From Oscillospiraceae bacterium (GTDB taxonomy: Bacteria > Bacillota_A > Clostridia > Saccharofermentanales > Saccharofermentanaceae), in the NCBI GenBank assembly GCA_902803365.1, contig CADCPU010000456.1, positions 1 to 5,731 on the forward strand: DNA of 5,731 bases. The letters run 5' to 3'. Below, piece after piece: positions 1 to 5,731 of this stretch (positions within the stretch are counted from its first letter, which is position 1; every line of letters starts with the position of its first letter). The notes below the pieces were generated by a model. The model did not search any database. It saw nothing but the letters and a program-made list of their open reading frames with translations, and was not told where the DNA came from. The position numbers and the translations under genes were made by a program.

Positions 1-1941
1 GTCCAGGGAAACGATATGTATCTCGGTCTGGCGTCTGTAATAGTTCTTCTGTTCGTATGTTCGCTCAGGAGATTCTCTTTCAGGAACACGCCTCTGATAA
101 TGAGCCTGCTTTCATTCGTTTGTTTGATCCTTCCGGTATTCAACAGCATGTTCAATGGGTTCAGTTATCCGACCGGAAGATGGTATTTCATGATGATATT
201 CTTCGTCGTTCTGACGGCCATGGACCAGCTGCAGCACATGAAGAGAGGCGGCAAGCTGGATATCGTGCTCATGACGGCTGCTTTTGCGGGGATGGCAGTA
301 AGCGTATACTTCAGATATTTCCCGAATGACATAACTCCGGGAACAATCTTCAGAAGTGTATATACGATCAATATCTTCGCGATCCTGATTAATCTGCTTC
401 TCGCGCTCGCAGTTATCATCATTATGTGCATCTGGAAGAACGACTCGTTCAGGTTCGGCAACAATGCTGTCACCATGCTCCTGGTAGTCACGATGGGCGC
501 TACTGTTCTGATGTGGACACCAGTTGAAACCAAAAAGATGAGATCCTTCCTTAAAGACGGACAGATCGGATTCAAATTGTCGCAGTCTGTACAGAGGGCG
601 GGAGATGATATAGAGGATGATGACTTTTACAGGATAGACCAGGTCAGCGGGATCTCGGTTTACAAAACTCTTTCAAAATATGCCAACGAGACACTTTGGT
701 GGAAAACGAGAAGCATATACACATATGATTCGAAGATACCGTCGACACTCCTTTACTACAATAAAATGCTTGGTAACAACCAGAACTATGTAGAAAGGAT
801 AACCCTGTTCTCGAATGATAACAGGGCGGGACTCGACCTTATGACGGGCGTCAAGTACTTCCTTGGTGATGACGTAGTCAAGGGGACGAGGATGAGCCAG
901 TACGCCGGCTACGGATTCGGCAGCTGGGCTGAAAAAGACGGCGTCATGATATTGAAGAACAAGTACTCCTTCGGACTTGGTACAGGATTCGATTCGTATA
1001 TCACACAGGAAGAATTCGAAAAGCTCTCAAGACTCGAAAGAGAGCAGGCGCTGCTCCAGGCGATCGTGGTTTCAGACGCAGAGTCTGACGATGTCATAGG
1101 GCTGGAGGAAATGGATGCCGAAGATATAGAGACTTCTATCGCACAAGTTCCCTTCACGGTAACCCCCGGTCCGGGAGTTCAGATCAAAGACGGCAAAATA
1201 CTGATCACTGCGAAAGATGCAGTCATAACTCTGAGGCCTACTGTTCCTGTTACAGGGCAGATGATGCTTTCTTTCGACAACCTGCTGAAAAAGAATGACG
1301 AAGGTTTCAAGAGCGGTCCGTTCTCTGTAGAATGCACTGCAGGCGGTATCACGAAGCTCTTGATGAACAAGCTCGGTAACCAGGGTATCGGCGATATCAC
1401 TGACTATGATGTAAATCTTGATTATGTTACAGATTACTCGGAACCGATCAATGTAAAATTCAGAGACATCGGTGAATACTCTTACGATAGGATATATCTG
1501 TCCGCGATGGACATGAACAATTATGAGAAATTCGCATCGGAACGTCAGGCTGAGAAATATGAAATAACAGAATTCGGCAGCGACACAGTCAAAGGATGGC
1601 TGGATGCCGATGATGAAGAGATCCTTTATCTCTCTATCCCTGCCAACCTGGGATGGGAGATCAAAGTCGACGGAAAGAAAGCTCATGTCATCAGAGATCT
1701 AAATTACGCTTTCACAGGAGTCAGGGTACCCGAGGGCAGGCACAGCATAACGCTAAGATACAAAGTTCCGGGAATCGATAAGGGCTTGATGATCAGCTGC
1801 ATGGGTATTATACTATTAATCGTTCTTTCTGTACTTAGACGTATTCGATTAAAACATATAAATGCTATCGATAATAGTGAAAGTGATACAGAACCTAAAG
1901 AGACAGAAGAAGATTTAAATCATAAAGGTGATCAACAATAG
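1..1941 (+). CDS. YfhO-family membrane glycosyltransferase, C-terminal part (5' truncated by window edge)
   Basis: The frame is open from base 1, so the ATG at 16 is probably internal. YfhO proteins usually have about 850-900 residues; about 646 are present here. Counting from the Met at 16, hydrophobic helices lie near 1-17, 25-46, 54-72, 83-99, 111-140 and 150-167. A large extracytoplasmic domain follows (about 170-588), then one last helix (about 591-608) and a charged acidic tail. Family hallmarks are YPTGRW (51-56), FYRID (204-208), LMTGVKYFLGDD (275-286), and near the end LSIPANLGWEIKVDGKK (539-555) followed by VPEGRHSITLRY (571-582). In Bacillus and Listeria, YfhO is the GT-C transferase that moves lipid-linked sugar (made by CsbB, with GtcA) onto lipoteichoic acid. 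The acceptor here is unknown. The N-terminal catalytic loop lies outside the window. Base composition drops sharply at about 1801, inside the last helix. The family call is firm; the substrate is inference. Confidence 0.88.
   Translation, partial: VQGNDMYLGLASVIVLLFVCSLRRFSFRNTPLIMSLLSFVCLILPVFNSMFNGFSYPTGRWYFMMIFFVVLTAMDQLQHMKRGGKLDIVLMTAAFAGMAVSVYFRYFPNDITPGTIFRSVYTINIFAILINLLLALAVIIIMCIWKNDSFRFGNNAVTMLLVVTMGATVLMWTPVETKKMRSFLKDGQIGFKLSQSVQRAGDDIEDDDFYRIDQVSGISVYKTLSKYANETLWWKTRSIYTYDSKIPSTLLYYNKMLGNNQNYVERITLFSNDNRAGLDLMTGVKYFLGDDVVKGTRMSQYAGYGFGSWAEKDGVMILKNKYSFGLGTGFDSYITQEEFEKLSRLEREQALLQAIVVSDAESDDVIGLEEMDAEDIETSIAQVPFTVTPGPGVQIKDGKILITAKDAVITLRPTVPVTGQMMLSFDNLLKKNDEGFKSGPFSVECTAGGITKLLMNKLGNQGIGDITDYDVNLDYVTDYSEPINVKFRDIGEYSYDRIYLSAMDMNNYEKFASERQAEKYEITEFGSDTVKGWLDADDEEILYLSIPANLGWEIKVDGKKAHVIRDLNYAFTGVRVPEGRHSITLRYKVPGIDKGLMISCMGIILLIVLSVLRRIRLKHINAIDNSESDTEPKETEEDLNHKGDQQ
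1804..1815 (+). repeat. Left copy of a 12-base imperfect direct repeat at the edge of the AT-rich segment
   Basis: GGTATTATACTA lies inside the last membrane-helix codons of yfhO, exactly where GC content falls. It matches 5053-5064 at 11 of 12 positions. It may be a junction remnant, but the element is short and AT-rich and could be chance. Confidence 0.35.
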
Positions 1942-1986
1942 GAAAGTATTATAGAATGTTGCCGACATGATCGAATCTTAATGAAA

Positions 1987-1992
1987 AGGGAG
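1987..1992 (+). promoter_or_regulatory. Ribosome binding site that sets the galE start
   Basis: AGGGAG ends 9 bases before the ATG at 2002. It lies inside the codons that would be translated if the in-frame ATG at 1981 were used. The ATG at 1981 has no purine-rich site in front of it (preceding bases are TCGAATCTTA). The downstream start is therefore preferred. Confidence 0.75.
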
Positions 1993-2001
1993 AAGCAAAT
2001 A

Positions 2002-2988
2002 ATGAAAATCGTTGTTACAGGTGGAGCCGGCTATATAGGGTCACATTTTGTCAAAAGAGCTGTTAATGCCGGCAATGAAGTGATCGTTATCGATAATTTT
2101 TCCACTGGACACCCTGAAGCTGTTGATAACAGAGTAAAAGTTTATGATGTTGATATCAGGGACAAAGATGGATTAGATAATGTTTTTAGTATTGAAAACA
2201 ATATCGAAGCTATTGTGCATTTCGCTGCGCATTCCATTGTTGCGGAGAGCATGAAAGATCCTTTGAAGTATTATAATAATAATATCAGCGGGACGATCTC
2301 TTTGCTTGAAGTAATGGATAAACATGATATTAGACGTATTGTTTTCTCGTCAACAGCCGCTGTTTACGGTGAACCAAAAGAAGTGCCGATAGTTGAATCA
2401 TTGCCATGTGATCCAATCAATATTTACGGATTCACAAAACTGACGATTGAAAGAATGTTATCTAAATTATCTGATCTTGGTAAAATCAGATATGTTGCTT
2501 TCAGGTATTTCAATGCATGTGGTGCCGATGATGAGGGTAATATCGGCGAAGCACATGATCCCGAGACTCACCTGATCCCAATTGTTTTTCAAACTCTTCT
2601 TGGGAAGAGGGATCATATAGATGTTTTTGGAACAGACTATGATACGAATGACGGAACATGTATAAGAGATTATATCCATGTGAACGATCTGGCTGATGCG
2701 CATTTATCCGCTTTAACATATCTCTCAGCCGGAGGATGCAGTAATGAGTTCAACCTCGGAAACTGTACAGGTTTTTCTGTTAAAGAGATAATCAACAGTG
2801 TTGAAGTTGTTACGGGCGAAAAGATAAAAGTTCAATATGCTGAACGTCGAGATGGGGACCCGGCAATTCTTATTGCTTCTTATGATAAGGCAGAGCAGGT
2901 TTTGGGATGGAGACCAAAGTATGATGATATAAACAAAATCATAAAGACTGCCTGGAATTGGCACAATACACATCCGAATGGCTACTAG
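2002..2988 (+). CDS. galE: UDP-glucose 4-epimerase (GalE), extended SDR family
   Basis: Cytoplasmic NAD-dependent enzyme that interconverts UDP-glucose and UDP-galactose, and in some relatives the N-acetylated forms, for surface-glycan synthesis. The 328-residue product is the usual GalE length. It starts directly with the Rossmann motif VTGGAGYIGSH (5-15), which supports the 2002 start over the in-frame ATG at 1981. Other family signatures are DNFSTG (31-36), ESMKDPLKYYNNN (82-94), FSSTAAVYGEP (115-125), the catalytic YGFTK (Tyr142, Lys146), FRYFNACGA (167-175), DGTCIRDYIHVNDL (217-230) and RRDGDPA (282-288). Thr118 occupies the position of E. coli Ser124, as in many Firmicutes homologs. The position matching the E. 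coli gatekeeper Tyr299 is Leu290 in an ungapped comparison from memory, so use of N-acetylated sugars cannot be judged. The gene is clearly more AT-rich than upstream yfhO. It lies 60 bases after yfhO and 29 before rmlA, consistent with co-transcription. Confidence 0.95.
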   Translation: MKIVVTGGAGYIGSHFVKRAVNAGNEVIVIDNFSTGHPEAVDNRVKVYDVDIRDKDGLDNVFSIENNIEAIVHFAAHSIVAESMKDPLKYYNNNISGTISLLEVMDKHDIRRIVFSSTAAVYGEPKEVPIVESLPCDPINIYGFTKLTIERMLSKLSDLGKIRYVAFRYFNACGADDEGNIGEAHDPETHLIPIVFQTLLGKRDHIDVFGTDYDTNDGTCIRDYIHVNDLADAHLSALTYLSAGGCSNEFNLGNCTGFSVKEIINSVEVVTGEKIKVQYAERRDGDPAILIASYDKAEQVLGWRPKYDDINKIIKTAWNWHNTHPNGY

Positions 2989-3017
2989 TATTGAAATGAA
3001 ATAGATGGAGTTCGAAA

Positions 3018-3899
3018 ATGAAAGGAATAGTATTAGCTGCTGGAAAAGGAACACGTCTTTATCCGATCACATTACCGGTATGCAAACCGTTGCTCCCGGT
3101 TTATGACAAACCTTTGATCTATTACTCGCTTGCGACACTCATGTTGGCTGGAATCAAGGATATCCTTATTATTGTACCGCCGGGAGAAGTTAACAGTTTT
3201 GATAATCTTCTTGGCGACGGTTCTAATTTTGGTATAAACATCACATATAAAGAACAAAAAAAGCAACGAGGGATCGCTGATGCATTTTTGATCGGGGCTG
3301 ACTTTATCGGAAATGAAAAAGTATGTTTGGCTTTAGGTGATAACATTTTTTTTGGACCTTCATTCAGAACAAAACTCAGAACGGCAATCAAAAGTACTGA
3401 GCAAGGCGCTACGATATTTGGTTATTATGTTCCTAATCCCCGATCATTCGGCGTAGTTGAATTTGACGAAAATGGAAAAGCTATCAGCATAGAAGAAAAA
3501 CCGCTCAAGCCGAAGTCCAACTTTGTTGTTCCGGGCCTTTATATCTATGATAATCAGGTAGTTGAAATAGCAAAAACAATAAAGCCATCTGATAGAGGAG
3601 AACTTGAGATCACTTCAGTTAATAATTGTTATCTTGAACAGAATGCGCTACATGTAATAACTTTGGGAGAAGAATACTCATGGTTTGATGCTGGCACTGC
3701 AGATAGTCTGTATGAAGCAGCAGGCGAAATAAAATCAGTTCAAAGAGGCGGAAGAATGATTGGTTGTCTTGAAGAAATTGCGCTTCTGAATCATTGGATC
3801 ACTCTTGAAGATGTCAAAAGGACTGCTGTTCGAATGGAAAAAACGAATTACGGACAATACTTGTTTGAAGTAATTGATGAAATGGAAAACCAATATTGA
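3018..3899 (+). CDS. rmlA: Glucose-1-phosphate thymidylyltransferase (RmlA/RfbA)
   Basis: Cytoplasmic nucleotidyltransferase that joins dTTP and glucose-1-phosphate to give dTDP-glucose, the first step toward dTDP-L-rhamnose and other dTDP-deoxysugars. The 293-residue product matches the full-length RmlA family. It shows the nucleotide-binding loop LAAGKGTRLYPIT (6-18), KPLLPVYDKPLIYY (23-36), LLGDGSNFGI (64-73), the metal-binding GDNIFFG (Asp108), FGYYVPNPRSFGVVEFD (134-150), EEKP (159-162), SDRGELEIT (191-199) and WFDAGT (second metal-binding Asp224). GGAG at 3007-3010 lies 7 bases before the ATG. No rmlB, rmlC or rmlD is next to it; the following gene is an acyltransferase starting 1 base after the stop. 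The coding sequence is AT-rich and carries A7 (3256-3262) and T8 (3346-3353) runs, but the frame is intact. UDP-glucose production by a related enzyme is the main alternative; the sequence favours RmlA. Confidence 0.93.
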   Translation: MKGIVLAAGKGTRLYPITLPVCKPLLPVYDKPLIYYSLATLMLAGIKDILIIVPPGEVNSFDNLLGDGSNFGINITYKEQKKQRGIADAFLIGADFIGNEKVCLALGDNIFFGPSFRTKLRTAIKSTEQGATIFGYYVPNPRSFGVVEFDENGKAISIEEKPLKPKSNFVVPGLYIYDNQVVEIAKTIKPSDRGELEITSVNNCYLEQNALHVITLGEEYSWFDAGTADSLYEAAGEIKSVQRGGRMIGCLEEIALLNHWITLEDVKRTAVRMEKTNYGQYLFEVIDEMENQY

Positions 3900-3900
3900 A

Positions 3901-5013
3901 ATGAGTATAATGTCAAATGATTCATCATTTACAAAACGTGACACACAAGTTGTAAAAGGTGTCGCCATTATATTTATGATCTATCATCATTGTTTCTTGT
4001 CTCCCGAAAGATATCAGGGACAGGTCGTTTCATTTTGGCCATTTAGTGAATCATTGATCAACTATATTTCATTATCAATGAAATTGTGCGTTGCGCTTTT
4101 TGTTTTTTTAAGCGCGTATGCGCTGACTTTGAATATCAATCATATAAAAGATCCAACATTGTTAAAAGAAAAGATCATCCATAGGTACCTTCGCACTATG
4201 AGTGGTTTTTACTTCGTATTTTTGACTCTCAACTTATTCTCTATACTGACAAATAAAGGTTGGTATACACATGTGTACGGCACAGGGATCAAAAGTATAG
4301 CTTACTTTATTATCGATGGCATGGGATTAGCCGAACTGTTCAAGACACCTCAGTTCATTGCTACTTTTTGGTACATGTCACTCGCACAGCTATTGATCAT
4401 CACACTTCCTATCCTCTTGTTGATTTATAAACGTTTTGGATCGATCGTTCTATTTGGTATAGCTATATTGATCACTACTTTTTTTGTTGTCGATCCATCA
4501 AAGTATACATTTGCCTTTTATCCACATTACATAATCTGTATTGCTTTTGGTATTGTCAGTGCTGATAAAGACTTGCTAAAGAGGTTTAAATCATTATGTA
4601 ATGGACATATCTTCTTAAAGATGATCAAGTTGATATTACTATTGTTGGTCATAACTCTATTGGTCGTTATACGATTATATACAAGGCACACACCTCTTTT
4701 AGGTGTTTGGGAAGGCATTCTTGCTTTTTTGATAACCGGAGTCACATTTGAGTTTATTTCAGATATTCCTCTGCTTAGTTCATTATTGTCAATACTTGGC
4801 AAATACTCTATGAATATTTTTCTTATTCATAATTTCATTCGTATTGCCTGGTACTATGATTTCACATACAGTTTCAAGCATTTTATTGTAATCGGAGCAG
4901 TTCTCTTGAGCATTTCTTTCGTCATATCTTTTATTATAGAGAAAACAAAGGTCATCATAAGATATGAAAAACTTGTCGATATTGCTGAAAAGAAGTTATG
5001 TCCTCATTTATAA
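3901..5013 (+). CDS. Acyltransferase-3 family integral membrane O-acyltransferase
   Basis: Multi-pass membrane enzyme of the acyltransferase-3 (OafA-like) family, which O-acylates, commonly O-acetylates, sugars of surface polysaccharides. The 370-residue product has about ten or eleven hydrophobic segments, near 18-34, 53-78, 98-116, 131-146, 156-176, 179-197, 203-220, 242-259, 265-285, 291-318 and 328-347. The first carries KGVAIIFMIYHHCF (19-32), matching the family R-X10-H active-site motif with Lys19 in place of Arg and His30 as the histidine. Other family-like parts are FVFLSAYALTL (67-77), FWYMSLAQLLI (156-166) and GKYSMNIFLIHNFIR (300-314). There is no C-terminal SGNH domain. The start is uncertain: TTG 3874, ATG 3877, ATG 3901 and ATG 3910 are in frame. 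None has a strong Shine-Dalgarno site. I chose 3901 because it follows the rmlA stop (3897-3899) by one base, suggesting translational coupling. The acyl donor and acceptor are unknown. The gene is strongly AT-rich. Confidence 0.88.
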   Translation: MSIMSNDSSFTKRDTQVVKGVAIIFMIYHHCFLSPERYQGQVVSFWPFSESLINYISLSMKLCVALFVFLSAYALTLNINHIKDPTLLKEKIIHRYLRTMSGFYFVFLTLNLFSILTNKGWYTHVYGTGIKSIAYFIIDGMGLAELFKTPQFIATFWYMSLAQLLIITLPILLLIYKRFGSIVLFGIAILITTFFVVDPSKYTFAFYPHYIICIAFGIVSADKDLLKRFKSLCNGHIFLKMIKLILLLLVITLLVVIRLYTRHTPLLGVWEGILAFLITGVTFEFISDIPLLSSLLSILGKYSMNIFLIHNFIRIAWYYDFTYSFKHFIVIGAVLLSISFVISFIIEKTKVIIRYEKLVDIAEKKLCPHL

Positions 5014-5034
5014 GCGTTGCGATTATTGAATGAC

Positions 5035-5063
5035 TTGCAGAGAATTGTTTGAGGTAATATACT
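5035..5063 (+). promoter_or_regulatory. Candidate housekeeping-sigma promoter before the MBOAT gene
   Basis: TTGCAG (5035-5040) and TATACT (5058-5063) are separated by 17 bases. The -10 element matches TATAAT at 5 of 6 positions, and the -35 element matches TTGACA at 3 of 6. It sits in the largest gap of the window and would start transcription about 35-40 bases before the ATG at 5107. AT-rich intergenic DNA gives such matches by chance, so this is tentative. Confidence 0.35.
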
Positions 5064-5064
5064 A
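5053..5064 (+). repeat. Right copy of a 12-base imperfect direct repeat at the edge of the AT-rich segment
   Basis: GGTAATATACTA lies in the gap between the acyltransferase gene and the MBOAT gene and differs from 1804-1815 only at the fifth base. It overlaps the candidate -10 element, which could by itself explain part of the similarity. Confidence 0.35.
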
Positions 5065-5106
5065 ATTGAACGCACAAAACAGTAATCAAATAATATAGGT
5101 CAGCAG

Positions 5107-5731
5107 ATGTTATTTTCAAGCAACATATTCATATTCTTTTTCCTGCCAGCCGTGCTGCTGGTATATTACGCGCTCAAGCCGCTGAGCAGAACAGCTCAGA
5201 ATGTATTTCTGTGCTTTGCGAGCCTGTTCTTCTACGCGTGGGGAGAACCGAGATTCGTTCTTGTCATGATGCTTTCCATATGCGTCAACTGGGCGTTCGG
5301 TCTTTTAGTCGATAAATTCAGGGACAGTAAGCCATTCGTAAAATGGCTGATAGCTATCGACGTCTGCGTGAACATAGGTATCATATTCATATTCAAATAC
5401 CTGATGTTCACACTGACCAATATCAACGCGCTGTTCCATTCACATATAACGGTTCCTGAGATAGCTCTTCCGATAGGTATCTCGTTCTTTACGTTCCAGG
5501 CTCTTTCGTATGTGCTGGACGTATACAGAGAGAAGGGCGAGGCGCAGAAGAACATATTGAACGTAGGTCTTTATATCTCATTCTTCCCGCAGCTGATCGC
5601 AGGTCCTATCGTAAGATACGAGACGATCGCTAAGGAGATCAGGGACAGAAAAGAAAACCTGAAGGACTTTTCGGACGGTATCGTGCGTTTTATCATCGGA
5701 CTTGGGAAAAAGGTCATCATAGCGAATAATA
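5107..5731 (+). CDS. MBOAT-family O-acyltransferase (AlgI/DltB-like), N-terminal part (3' truncated by window edge)
   Basis: Membrane-bound O-acyltransferase, the family of AlgI (alginate acetylation), PatA/PatB-pathway and DltB (teichoic-acid D-alanylation) proteins, which pass acyl groups across the membrane to surface polymers. Only 208 residues fall inside the window; the frame is open at the right edge and family members have about 450-500. It begins MLFSSNIFIFFFLPAVLLVY, followed by ASLFFYAWGEPRF (38-50), LPIGISFFTFQALSYVLDVY (121-140), FFPQLIAGPIVRY (159-171) and GIVRFIIGLGKKVIIAN (191-207), all classic for AlgI-type members. The catalytic histidine region lies beyond the window. AGGT at 5097-5100 is a weak ribosome site 6 bases before the ATG. 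GC content is back to the level of yfhO, unlike the three genes between. A partner gene of the AlgJ/DHHW or SGNH type often follows such genes, but cannot be seen here. Confidence 0.9.
   Translation, partial: MLFSSNIFIFFFLPAVLLVYYALKPLSRTAQNVFLCFASLFFYAWGEPRFVLVMMLSICVNWAFGLLVDKFRDSKPFVKWLIAIDVCVNIGIIFIFKYLMFTLTNINALFHSHITVPEIALPIGISFFTFQALSYVLDVYREKGEAQKNILNVGLYISFFPQLIAGPIVRYETIAKEIRDRKENLKDFSDGIVRFIIGLGKKVIIANN

Noticed and set aside
1072..1686. Long open frame on the - strand opposite yfhO (204 codons), and shorter antisense frames at 165-575, 909-1157 and 5232-5555
   Set aside because: They lie opposite strongly recognisable coding sequence, have no family features, and read like complements of membrane or charged segments. 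No convincing ribosome site is seen.
1981..2001. Upstream in-frame ATG that would add seven residues (MKREKQI) to GalE
   Set aside because: The AGGGAG ribosome site lies inside these codons, and the GalE fold starts at the Met at 2002 directly before the Rossmann motif.
1942..2001. Possible promoter or terminator between yfhO and galE
   Set aside because: TTGCCG at 1959-1964 has no acceptable -10 partner at 16-18 bases, and only a three-base-pair inverted repeat (CGA...TCG near 1963-1973) is present, without a T run.
3346..3353. Run of eight T (and seven A at 3256-3262) in rmlA as possible phase-variation or slippage sites
   Set aside because: The T run encodes the conserved GDNIFFG motif and both runs fit the AT-rich composition of the gene. 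The frame is intact and eight bases is short for a contingency locus.
3874..3900. Earlier starts (TTG 3874, ATG 3877) for the acyltransferase, overlapping the end of rmlA
   Set aside because: They would add a short hydrophilic stretch encoded within the end of rmlA and have only a weak GAAG before them. They cannot be fully excluded, since ATG 3901 also lacks a strong ribosome site.
1..5731. Search for CRISPR arrays, tRNA or rRNA genes, toxin-antitoxin or defence genes, and insertion-sequence ends
   Set aside because: No regularly spaced repeats, no RNA-gene signatures, no transposase or integrase frame, and all sequence outside short gaps is explained by five recognisable genes.

Overview
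The window is part of a bacterial cell-surface polysaccharide or teichoic-acid locus, most likely from a low-to-mid GC Bacillota (Clostridia-like). The reasons are the frequent ATA, AGA and AGG codons, GalE and RmlA sequences of Firmicutes type, and purine-rich Shine-Dalgarno sites. Nothing in the window fixes the genus. All five genes are on the + strand and closely spaced, and there is no RNA gene, CRISPR array, transposase or integrase.

Layout: (1) 1-1941 is the C-terminal part of a large YfhO-family membrane protein, a GT-C-fold glycosyltransferase cut off by the left edge. (2) 2002-2988 is galE, a UDP-hexose 4-epimerase. (3) 3018-3899 is rmlA/rfbA, a glucose-1-phosphate thymidylyltransferase. 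(4) 3901-5013 is an acyltransferase-3 family integral membrane O-acyltransferase. (5) 5107 to the right edge is the N-terminal part of an MBOAT-family (AlgI/DltB-like) O-acyltransferase. The gaps are 60, 29, 1 and 93 bases, so no stretch of 300 bases lacks a gene.

The genes fit one theme. GalE and RmlA make nucleotide-activated hexoses in the cytoplasm, YfhO moves lipid-linked sugar onto an extracytoplasmic polymer, and the two unrelated membrane acyltransferases would add acyl groups to that polymer or to other envelope glycans.

The most notable feature is compositional. The 60-base blocks I counted by hand in yfhO and the MBOAT gene are mostly about 42-55% GC, while the blocks counted between about 1801 and 5100 are about 27-38% GC. 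The left change is abrupt and falls inside the last membrane helix of YfhO, not at a gene boundary. A 12-base imperfect direct repeat (1804-1815 and 5053-5064, 11 of 12 identical) lies at the two edges. This looks like a transferred or exchanged galE-rmlA-acyltransferase cassette set into an older yfhO-MBOAT locus. I see no clearly new enzyme family here.
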